Below are positions 24,101 through 36,100 of a stretch of 64,000 nucleotides of DNA, piece by piece (position 1 is the first letter of the stretch; each line of letters opens with the position of its first letter). This DNA comes from Undaria pinnatifida (Eukaryota; Sar; Phaeophyceae; Laminariales; Alariaceae), in the NCBI GenBank assembly GCA_012845835.1, contig JABAKD010000013.1, positions 15,591,232 through 15,655,231 of the forward strand, written 5' to 3'. The position numbers were made by a program, and so were the translations under genes. A model generated the notes under the pieces. It saw nothing but the letters and a program-made list of their open reading frames with translations. It was not told the DNA's origin and searched no databases.

Positions 24101-27100
24101 GGGAATGCCGTCGTACGAATGTACCTGATAGGTTGGCCCTTTCAGACGATCAGCCCATATGTAAGGTTTCGGGAAATTTTGAAAGACTATTGACATGGCG
24201 GCTGCAGGGAGGGGGGGGGTACTGGCGTGAATGGTGAAGTATGTCGTCCAGCACACCTCTGATATGGGTTGCCCGGTGGGTGTTTTCTGCCTTACTGTTG
24301 GAAGTGTTGACGTTAAAATGCTTGGATGACAGGTAGTGGAGGTATGCCCCGACTCACAGTTGCCTGCTTCAGGCAGTCGTAAAGGGTGTGTGTTCTTCAC
24401 GTCAAACCGTTCTACTATTTGTACACCCGTCGACATTCAGCACATCAAGTGTCCGTGCTGCTTCTTCATTCTAGAGAGACACAAGCTGTGAGCTCACAAA
24501 CTACGAGACAGAGATATACTTCGTACATCGCAACTGCAGCAAGGACATTCGATCATGCTATGCCTCACGCACGGAACAATAAAGCTCGAGCAGCGTCCAG
24601 GTAGACACAACATCCATTATCTCATGCTTCCGCAGTAAATTAGGTAGTCAGGAGTGCCGTAGGGAAGCACCAACAGGAGTGGGCTTTATCTTCCATTGAA
24701 ACATCGAGTGGCTCAGACGTCAATTTCAGTCTCGAGGATGTTGCTGTCGACGCACCGGTCAAGTTTCCCCTCTCGCCAGCTGGATCACCCTTTCAGCGTT
24801 TCTTCCCCTCTATCTGACACGAAACTCGTGCTCCTCTCCCGCTTTGTTCCGTCCTCTGTGGTGGCGATGCTTGTGATGGCGTTTATGCCCGCTTTTATTT
24901 TTGACGGTGTTTTGCTGGCGCGAAAGCTCTCCGCGGGTGGAGGTGACGCGGGCCGTGCTCAACCAGGGGAAGCGATTTGTGGCCGTGATGGCACTGGACA
25001 CAGGTGACGACCGGCTATTATGCTTGCTGTTTATGTTTCCAGACCCAGCTTGCCGCCTCCCAAAATGTCTTCTCTTTTTTTATGGAGACCCTCTTTTATC
25101 CCCATCACCGAACAAAACCATTATCTCATGCCATTAATTGACGAATTCGAATTAATGAACGCCCCCCCTGTGATAATATCACGGAGGGCAACCACAGCAT
25201 AATGCAGGATCTACCTGGTAAAATGTGCAACCTGAACTTTGTTTCAGCGCGTTGGGCATCCAGGTATGGCGATCTAAAAGCCACAAGTGCGGCCTCTTTA
25301 ACTGTCTGTTAATAGCCACGCGCAACTATCACAAGGGGCAAGCACGGTGTCGTCGAGGACTGACGTGGTTGTAGAACATGAAGCCAGCAAACTTGGATGC
25401 TTTTTAAGCCCTTCACAACTGGGAACCCTTTTGGGGGGACATTATACTTGGAACTAGCGCAGGGAGGGGGTTTGGGGCTGTAAAGGGGAAAATCCCTTTG
25501 GGACCCAGATACAGTAGTGGCGCACCTCTTTTAAGACCACCCCAAGATAAACCAATTTAGGTGGTTTTCCCTCCTCTGTGGTCTTATTTCTTCCTATGAG
25601 GTACGGCAAAAATGACCCCATACTAACTCCAGGAGTACTTTTGTCGTGAGACGCCGATTTGCCTGTTCTTATCTCCCGAAAAGTCTCACAGGATTTTCTA
25701 AAAATGGCTACACTAGTATTAAATGTATGGCGACAACGCAAACGACAACGTGTGATCGCCGTACAACTATTGTATTTAATGCATCGCCCGTGTTATGCAA
25801 CTCCTCACGTTTATATTCCACTACGCCATGTATGATTCCTTGCCTCGGCAGCCGAGGGTGCGTGACATGGCCGACGCTGTAACCGTCACCTTCTGTCTAC
25901 ACGCTTTCCCTCTGGAGCCCCCAAGAGATTTAACGTGGCTCCCTTGGTTTTCTTGTGTGTGCTCTGTTTCGGATGTAGACACGGGCCTGAAGGACGCGAT
26001 GGACGTATCAGCAGACGCGAACGGCTTCCTCAGGACGTTTCCTCTTCAAGCTCTTCTCTCCGCCCAGTCTCCGCGGGATGTGGCGTCCGCTTTGCCACCC
26101 ATCTTCAGCCACTTTCTGCAGAAGCTAAAAATCAGCCCGGTGCGGAGAGGAATCTGTTGCGTATTTGCTCGCTAGGACTAGATTGGCTTGCCGTTTCGGT
26201 TTCTTGATGACTCTGCTGTGCTCGGCTGTAGAGATTGGGCTGCTACCGTCTTGGCCCTTGGAGGAGTTCAGCTGTTGTGAGTAGCATGGCAGGCGACGGG
26301 TAACCTTTTTGCGGAGTGCATGCTTTTGCCGACGCAGCGCCCATGGCCGTTACTGACGATGGGCCGCGATGTTCGTATGTACAGGGTGTCGTTTCGTTGT
26401 ACAAGCTGTTCACGAACATAGCGCCGTATGGTGCTGCCTATGCGATACTGTCTGAACTGTTGTTTTCAGAACTACGAGTAGTCTAGAGATGCGACGAGGC
26501 GGGTTTATCGGTGCTTTGATGCGTTATTCCATCCGTTTGCCACCCTTCTCGCGGACCTGGTATGATGTGCTCAACGTTTGCGTTCGCGGCCGGAATGTGG
26601 CAGCTGTAGCTGTTAACAGCTTTGGAATCCGCCGGTAGAAACTAAATATATATGTATATATATATTCTTGTTTTGGTCTTGAAATTTTTGTGTACGAGTA
26701 GTGAATCATGCGCGCCTGCTTTTTTGGGAACCCAGGGATAGGGACTATTGGTGTACCTGGTGCATATATATATATATTTATTTTTGTCTTCGACTGTCTA
26801 CGAGTAATGTGAGCGCGCACAGTTCGAGTAGAATCATGCTGCGCCTGTGTTGCACGACTCTTTTGCATTGTGTTAATAGTTCCGACGCTAAGTAAGTTCA
26901 TCATACCCCCCAGTCGAGCAGTAGTCGATGCCGTGATCGTCCTTTCTAGTCGGCAGTTTTTCCCTCTCGAGTCCCAGAGGGGTTGACATTTGCCCGGTTC
27001 GAGCATGTACGTCGCAATGCGGGTCCGAAGCCCCGGGACAAGACGTGCTGTTAATGGAGAAGGTCCACACATCGGACATATGACGATCTAGACCATCTAG

Positions 27101-30100
27101 ATCATCTAGATCTTATATGTCGTGATGATATTTTGTGCAGGATATGTGTAGTACAGATCTAACCCAGGACTGTTAGGTGCTATTATATGAACCTATTAAT
27201 AGATCATTCAGATCTTCCGGCTGTCATCCGGCAACATAAGCTATAGGCCATGCAGATCATACAAACTACGGGTATGTCTGCCCTGAAGTACACAGATCGT
27301 CTATAGATCACTAATATTTACTTGTTAATAGGGACATGATCTATCCGGTGTGTGAAACGGTCGCCGTAACTTATTTCCTTCGTCAGATGGCGACCCTTGC
27401 TTGAACCGATTCGGCTGCCTGCCATTGCCTATCGTGTTTTTCTGCCGGTTGCTCGTTCACCGCAGCGCTACAAACCCGCGCGAGCCGCGCAGCTGATGGA
27501 AAGCATCAGCCGGGCCTTTGCCCAGCAGCTGGCCCTTTGTCTCGGAGACACGGTAAGCGAGCGTTTTCTCATGTGGACGGTGGCGTTCGCTTACGCTTTT
27601 TTAGCACTGGAAACCTTCTTTAGGAAAAATTCCTTGGAATTAATATAGTTTTTTTTTTTTTAGTCTAAAATGGTCAAGCTTTTTTAGCTCTGCACCCACC
27701 TTTTCGGGGACAAGCTGCTACTAGTACAGTAGGGAAAAGTGTGGGTGTATTTTTTTGCACTTGTACAATGGTTAAGCCCTGACATTGCGGAAGGGGTATG
27801 CCAACATAATATCGACGTAAGCCCCCGCTTTTGACTTTGCTTCGCTCAGCCCTTGGGGAGCAATATGCAAAACATATCAACACGAGCCCGCGTGAACGAT
27901 TTTTTGTTTCGATGAAACCAGTCATAAGGACTGAAGCTGCAGGGATGACAGGTTTCTGCCTGCTGCGATTAATTCCTCTGCTACCGTATTTGGACGCTCG
28001 CCGACATGGACTGTCCCTGTATTTTCGAAACGACGTGTGTTACGATAAGGGTATATAGTATGGTATCGGTATATTGTCACTTCGAACTATGTGGAAGATT
28101 GGACGTAGGAAGTGTGGGGTTGGTGGACCGGGAATTGATGTCAATATATTTGGAAGGCACGTTTATTATTTGTAGGGGATACACTGGTATGAGAGCGACT
28201 TGGTCAAGATAAGCTGTCATTTAGGAGAGAGATAAGGACACGGCGGGTAGTACGAAAATTCTAGGTTCATGAAGCATGACAAAAGCGTTTTTTGGTCAAA
28301 AGTATGTCTGACTGGCGGGGCTCCTGAATTGGACTAATGAGTGCATTAGTAGTACAGTAGTAGTACAGTAGTAGTACAGTAGTAGTACAGTAGGGGTTCC
28401 CCGATAATAAGGCGGTTTGAGTAAGGCAGTATCCCGATGTAAGGCGGTCAACATCGCCTGGCGCGTCTGAGGAATTATAATCATAACTGCCACACCACCG
28501 CCTCACTGGGGGACCCCTATTAAAATACTTAAAATACTACATTACTGCAATGCCGGATTTTCGGTATTATAGGTGTTTTAGGTAGTTGGCTATGGAATTG
28601 GATAATCGGGTTAATATGATATTTTTTCAAAAGTCGTTTTTTTGGGGGTGAGGGGATGGAGGTGGTCATGAGAGGAGCCGCAGCACAAAGTAGGCGCGCA
28701 CCTCTACCATAGTATTAGTAGCATAAATACAACGTACGCTTGTTCCTGCCGTGTGTGTTTTGTGGCACACACCCCCTCTACCATATATTAGTAGCATAAT
28801 ACAACGTACGCCTGTGCCTGCTGTGTGTGTTTTGTAGCACACAGAGGACGGCGGCATGCGCTTGGCCAACGCGTCGGGGCTGTCTTGTAGCCGTCCGCGA
28901 CACATCGCTTTGCGCCTTGCCGCTCCCTGCTCATTGGACCGTGTTAGTTGGATGCTCTAGATTCGATGAACTCGAAAGCCCATCTGCCGTTGATTATGCT
29001 GCACTCTCCACTAGACCACATAGTCACGTGACTCAAGTAGCTCAGTGGATAGAGGTTCTAACTACCAGACCGTAATCTACACGTCGGCGGCACGTCTACT
29101 TTGCATCCCCCTAACCTATTGTATTTTGCCGTGTGTGGTGGTAATTTGTGGTGAAAGGGTGGGGACGCGGACAAGCGGAAGGGACTCATGTCCATGGCGT
29201 TCAGCGACTTCGCTCCTTTCATGGCCGACGTTGATGAGGCCTTCAAGACATGGGACAAGGTGACCATTCTGAAACTTTTTCTGTTTTGTTTCAAAGTGTC
29301 AAACTTTTTTCTGAAACTGTCTAACGTGTATGTTCGAGTGCGTTTCTGTTGTTTCACGCCGCACAGCAAGGCATGGAGATAAGGCGATGCTTCTGAAGCT
29401 GTTGAACATAATCGATTGAGTCTCTATAACGCGCCGTTCAGCAAGACATGACACTAGGTGGCGGTTATGGAACTGCCAAGCGTATACGTTTTCGATTGCG
29501 TGTCTGTGACACGCTGTACAGCAAGATATGATACTATTAAACAGGTGGCCGTTATGAAACTGTCACATGTATACATTTGATTGGGTTTGTATGACACACG
29601 GTACATCAATACGTCGGATATGGTATCGATCATGACTCTGTCTAACGTATTTCGATTGCGTGTCTATGAAACACCGTACAGCAAGACATGGGACGAGGTG
29701 ACGATGCTGAATCTGTCAAACGAAAGAAGTATTCAAATGCGTTTCGGTGACACATCGCATAGCAAAACATCGGATCCCGTAACGATTGTGAAACTGCCAA
29801 ACGTATTCGAGTTTTGTCCATTTATGACTATGACTATGACTATTAATAGGGATAGGGTGACACGCCGTACGGTAGTGGCGGCGCTCTCGAGCGGTCTGGT
29901 CTTGAACCTAAAGTTGTGCCGCAAGATCTATGCTGAAATTTACTTTTTCATTTTTGTCGCGCGCGTATGGTTTCCCACTCCACCACGTGAAGCGCATGCT
30001 AGCTGCATGTGCGGGAGGCTCTTCCTTTCGTGCACCTCACGCTGATACACACGCGGTGCTCTCACGAGCACTGTAGCCCTAAATTCAGAACGGCGGCCAA

Positions 30101-33100
30101 CATTCTACGAATTGTTTTAGGCAGTGCATGGAAGCGTCAACTTTTTCTGATGTTGCTCCGTTAGCGCACCCTCCCGCAGGGCCGAAGAGTCCACGTTTGA
30201 CCAGTAGCCACCGGGCGTGTCCTTCGTGCCGTCCTGCGACTGTTCCAACCTTTGCAGAATCGCGGAGCCTTATTGCTCCAGCGATCGGGTGGTTCGATTG
30301 TTTCTTGGGCCACGCTTCTTTTGTGCACTGGTGTAGCTTTGCCTTTATAGGGAGTCCTGGCCATGGTCATTTATAACACCAGCCCTAACCCTAACCATAG
30401 CCCTTGATAGGGTCCTGGTCATGGTTGATCTTTTCTCACCCTAGCCCCGACCCTAACCCTGACCCTAAACCTTGGCATCAGACCATCACAGACTGCTGAC
30501 CATCACAGACTGCTGACCATGGTTGGTATTTTCTAGCCCCAACCCTAATCCTTACCTTCAGAGAGAGCCCTGACCATGGTGTTGGCATTTGCTAACCCTA
30601 CCCCTAACCCTAGGGTGCCCTGGTCATGGTTGGTATTTTCTCATTCTGACCTCAACCCTAACCCATGCCTTCAGAGGCAGTCGTGGCCATGGTTGGTAAT
30701 CTCTAAGCCTAAAAGGTTAGGGTTATTAACCCTAACCATCGACGCGTCCGATTTCCACACGATGACCTTGGCCGTTGATTCTTACGCAGGAGTACAAGGC
30801 GTTTGCGGCGTTTTTCTCGGAGCATTGCAAGCGACGCATGACGTCGAGGTCTAACGCCCTCGGGGGTAGTTCGGGCGCTTCCCTCCTAGAAGCCCTTCAC
30901 TGGGAACACCCGCCCTTGAAGCAGAGAGTGGGGGAGGTTTCCGGATTCCGGACGCAACACGAGAACCTGCGAGGCGTTCTGCAGACCGTTCTCAGCGACG
31001 ACGACAGATCGGCCGTGGCAGAGGTGATGGAGGTCAAAGATTGTGGAGACGGCAGTTTAGGCGGCGTCAGCCATACCTTTAGGAGTTCCCACACTAACAG
31101 TAGTATAATAAGGCTAGACCGCTGTCCGTCACGGGCCTAAACTGTCTCCTCCTCGCATGCTTGACAGAGAGGGCTGTGCAGGGTAGGGCAGGGTGTTGTT
31201 TTTTCGTCATGGTTTTTTCATGCCGCGAATCGGCGGCCCAACTAATGAGGATGCGGTCGAGCGTGTATCCGAATGCTGCCTCTCTGTATGTCATGTCGGC
31301 GACCCAACACAGGAGGATGCGGTTCGGTTGTGGCAGAGGTGATGGAGATGGCTGTGCAGGGTAGGGCAGTTTTTTTTTTTGGGCCGCGATTCGGCGGTCC
31401 AATACAGGAAGAACTGCGGTTGGATGTGTCTCCGAATGCTGCCTCTCTCTTGTGTGTCATGTCGGTGGTTGAACACAGGAGGAGATGCGGTTGGGTTTGG
31501 CTCGGAATGCTGCCTCTCTGTGTGTGATGCGCGGGCGGTCTTGTGCTATGATGTGCGAAGGGCGGCTGCATCTATGTTTTTTTGCTCCACAGGCTCTTTG
31601 TGTCCGTCTTTCTGAACCGCTTATGTGTTGACCTGTTTTTGTCTGTTGACTTTTTTCGGGTTGTTGGCGTGTTTCGGTTTGTTTGCTTTCCATGTCAGGT
31701 TGATGAAGCCTACGCTCGGCTGCCGGGATCTGACGTGCTCGACCTCGGCCCGGAAGGAGCTAGGCGATGGGCGGAGGCGAGAGAGGCGTACGACAGGAGG
31801 TGACCCATATCTATCCCTTCCTTTAAGTTGAAAAATGCACCTCAGATGTGAGATCGAGGGTTTGTTTGAACCCTTGAACAGTATAACTATTGTAGAAGAA
31901 ACACCCCAGCTGTGAGATCGAGGGTTTAGTTGTAAAGCAATGTGTTAGCTCTGAACCTTCAGACCCTCTCGCGAAATTTTTAGTCTCTCGCGAAATGTAT
32001 ACTCTCGCAAAAAAATCGTGCGGCTGCTTCAATATTTTGCTACCCTTTCGGCACGTTACACATTGTTGGCCCTTACCAGGTAGCTTTTTCTACCGGTACC
32101 CGCATGCACTTTCTCGTCTGACATTTTCGCCACTGACACTTGCCGACTGCTGCAACACGGTACATATGCCCTATGCTTGTGGTGCACTGGGCCCAGGGGA
32201 ATGCGTGCCCGGCATCCGAGTGTATCTCCTCGGGGCGAAACGTGTTATGCACATTTCAAACGTGGCATCAATTCTCACATCAAGCTTGATTTTTTTCAGC
32301 ACGGCGTACAGACTTTTTTTGCTTCGGGGTGTAATACCTCTTCGACCCTTTATGCGTTCGTTTGTATGTGCTGAATGCGCAGCCTTGCTGCGTTGTTGGT
32401 TTACCGTGTCTCTTAGGGTGGATCCGCTTCTAGACACCTCTTCGACTCTTGTGACGTTTATGCCTTCATTTTGGATGCGCTGAATGCTCGCCCTTGTTGA
32501 ATTTTGGACGTTCATGCTCGTTTTGTATGCGCCGAATGCACGACCTTTTGTTATGCTTTGGTCGTTTATGCCTTTGTTTTGCATGCGCTGACTGCACGGG
32601 CGCCTTTGTTTTGCATGCGCTGAATGCGCGGCTGCTCGTTGTGGCCGCTCATGGCTTCGTGTGTATGCGGCGAGCCTGCGAATTTGTCGCGTTTTGGACG
32701 TTTATGCCTTCGTTTTGTACGCGCTGCTTGCGCCTCCGTGCTTGTTTCCTTTTACCTCGTCTCTTGGGGCAACTGACGTTGAAACACGGGTGCCGACTCT
32801 GCTATCTTTTCCGCTCCGAGGTGCCTCTTCGACTTTTGTGATGTATTATGGCTTCGTGGATGCGCTGAATGCGCGGATTTTGCTGTGATTTGGTTTACCG
32901 CGTCTCGTAGGGTGGATGGCCTCGAAGCGAGGGTGTCGGCGCTACTGGAGGGAAGGCTACGCGCGGCAAGGACAGCGGAGGAGATGTTCCGCGTGTTCGC
33001 CAAGTTCAACCCGCTCTTCGTCAGGCCGAGGTGAGATCGCCTGCGTAGGCGGTGCGCTTTCTAGGACAAGTCATTTTTACGACTTGACCAAGTTAAGAAA

Positions 33101-36100
33101 GACGTCCACACTCAACTGCCTACACTAACTGCCCGTTACATGTTCACTCAGAGTGTTTTCCCATGCGGTCGGGAGAGGTTACGAGTTGGCCCAACTTCGA
33201 CAAAATCGCTGACTTCCACACTAACTCGTTACACGCGAATCTGTCCTCAGGCGGTCGGGGTTAGGGTACGGTTAGGGCTAAGGATCAGGGTCAATGTTTA
33301 GCGTCAAGGACAGTTTAACCATTTTCCCGCAGCTGGGCCATGGCGTATGCGGCCCGCTTTTCTGGCGTACAACATCGGAGCGAGGCGAAGTGTTGCTTGC
33401 TGCCGGCCGACAAGGGTTTACATGCCTTTTCCTTGTTCCTTGCGTTCCCGCGCGTTTGTCCACCCCTTGCCGTTGGCGCGCCTGTAGCTGCTCTTTTGAC
33501 GGTCGTTGGCGTTTGTTTCCCGTTTGCATGCCGTGATTGCGGTATCTATCGGTGCTGGCAGTGTTCGCCCTGATGCGCTTGGCCACGCAATATACCACGC
33601 ACGATAGCACACCCCGGAGGTAGCATGTTGACCTTTGAAGCTATTGGTATTGGGTGTGCTGTTATGGAGTGGCGTGCCATCGAAGGGTGGTGTGCTGCCA
33701 TGCGTGTTACATGTTGGAATGCCTTGGGCACGCTCCTGTTTCGTTGGCGATTTTCGGCACGGTTTGTTTTAATCGTGTCTTTGTACGTGTCTGTATCACT
33801 GCTGAAGACTAACGACACGGCATTTTTTTATTGTGTGGCATTCTTCGCGTCTGTTACCCTGCTGCGCGGCAGGATCCGCGCTTCCATCGCCCAGTTCCAG
33901 CAAGAGCTGATCGGACATGTTAAGGAAGCCGTGTCGGCCATTCAGGACAAGTTCAGGCACAGATACGAGGTTTGATTGTGTTTGGGGGCCCAGGCACAGA
34001 TGGTAGGGTGCGATTATTTCGTAGCATCTGTTGCCCTTCTGTTACGGCTGGTACTGTGGTGCTGGCAAGGCCATTTCTCACATAGTCGGATTCCGCCAGT
34101 CGAAAACGGCTCCTTTTGACTGGACTTTTTTCGATTGGATTCTTCTGGTCCTTCTTATCGTCAGTCGAGTCGATTTTTTAGGTTTTGGCTCTTCCTAGAG
34201 GCGGTTTTGTGTGAGGGAGTGCTGCTGTACAGCAGTCGAAAATCGGTTGGCAGCTCTGTGCTTCGCGCGTTATTCGCGAGCAACGCGTGCTTCGCGCGCG
34301 ACGAACCTTCGTCCAAGCGGGTTGGTGGCGTTGGGCTTAGCCGAACGCCGCCAAAGCTACGTTCGTGGTGTTGCACTCAACCGAGAGCCACCAAAGCTAC
34401 AGCAGGCGTAGCCGTTGTCGGCAAAACGACATGGATAACGCGCGCTACTGCTGTCGCGTGATACACGCTGGTTGCGATCGGAGATAGGAGTGCGCCACGC
34501 GGACTTGCGGCGAGAAGCAACAGCAGTGATAGCCAAGGCAGCGTCGGCGCTGTTGTATGATGCTGCTGTGTGGTACCTGGTATGGGTGTGTGGGCGTGTG
34601 GGTGTGTGTTTTGTGGTGGGATGAGCGATGCGATGGGTTAAAAAAAGACGGGTGTAAAACTTTTTCGACTGAGTTTTTCGACTGACAGATCCAGTCGAAA
34701 AAGTCGAGTTTTTCGACTGGATCCCCGAGTCGGAAAACTCAGTCGAGAAAAGTTGAGTCGAAAAAGCTCTTTTTCGACTGTGTAAGAAAGCCCGATTTGG
34801 GCTTCAGTCGAAAACGGCCGTTTTTGACTGACAAATCCGACTGTACAAGTTTTTTTTTGCTCATGTTTCTTCCATTGAGACGTTTTTTTGGCCTGTTTTA
34901 CGGTAGTATTCTTCTGATTTCTCTCATCGTTGAAAAGGTAATACATCGTATGCCTGGTAATGCAAAGTATGAGCTCAGTGATGTCGCGTATTGCTCGTGC
35001 CATATGGCAACCTTTTTGCCGAACAGGTTTCCGAGGCGAAGGCGTTATCCTCCTTGAGGGACATCCCACCGGTTGCCGGCAAGATCTTATGGGCGAGGCA
35101 GATGGAGAGACAGCTGAGGCTCCTGAGCGTGCGGTTGTCCGACGTTCTCGGCGACGGATGGGAGAACCACGTGGATGGCCGGCCGTTGAAAGCCGTGTGC
35201 GACGAACTTCTCAGGAACCTTGACACGCAGAGGTGGGGGTTATGCCCTTTGTTTCCGTTCCTGCTTCTGTTTTTTTTCAACACGTCTGACGGATCACGAT
35301 CTAGTACTGCAGATGATCTAGATCTTGTATCTGTCGTTGACACGCAGAGGCTGGGCTGGTGTAAAGTAGGTTTTTTTTTCAACCCTAGATTGACACCTGC
35401 TATGGTAGGCGTGCACCGGTTTTTTTTTCTGGGGCTCTTCAGTTGAGGAAGTTAATATGTGTCCCACACAAAAACCGAGCTTGACCAAACTGAAAATGCT
35501 TTTTGTGATGAACAAACCTGTGGCTTAGGTATACAAAATAATCATCGTGCAAAACATGAAACGAATTCAGTCGGAGCATTTTGGTTTAGGAGCTCTGTCA
35601 TCAGAGAAAAAGGCCAAAAAGTGCTGCCTCTATCGTAGTGTCGGACGAAAATCGCGAGTTTTTTGTAGATAAAAACCCATTTCCAATGTTTGCAATTGTC
35701 CTAGCCTAACTCCAATTCTTTTGTCCCCGCGTCGACAGTATAATTCCAAAACGGGTAAATGTTTCTGCTACAGAATTTTCCGTCATGATAAAAAGGCGTT
35801 CCCGGGCAATGGAATGGCGCTGGTAGGGCGTTGCCCTGCTCCGTATGAATTGCGTTGGGTGGCTGTGAGAACGGCGAAACATCGTGATCGCGAGTGGGAT
35901 GGGCTCGGTACTGTGGTGTATCTTCCCCTACTCGCTACTGTGCGTTATCCCTCCCTGAGATGATGTGTTACGCATGCACAGCAGCGCTGAATCGGTTCAC
36001 GGTACCTCTGTGCTGAAGATTTTCGGCAGCTGCGGTTCCAGCACGAGGAAGCAAACGACCAGGATAATGTATAATGTACAAATGTGCTTTTCCTCTTTCC

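Noticed and set aside
29032-29062. tRNA gene suggested by TAGCTCAGTGGATAGAG
   Set aside because: A good A-box-like D-arm, but no T-arm/B box or pairing acceptor stem follows; at most a tRNA fragment or SINE relic.
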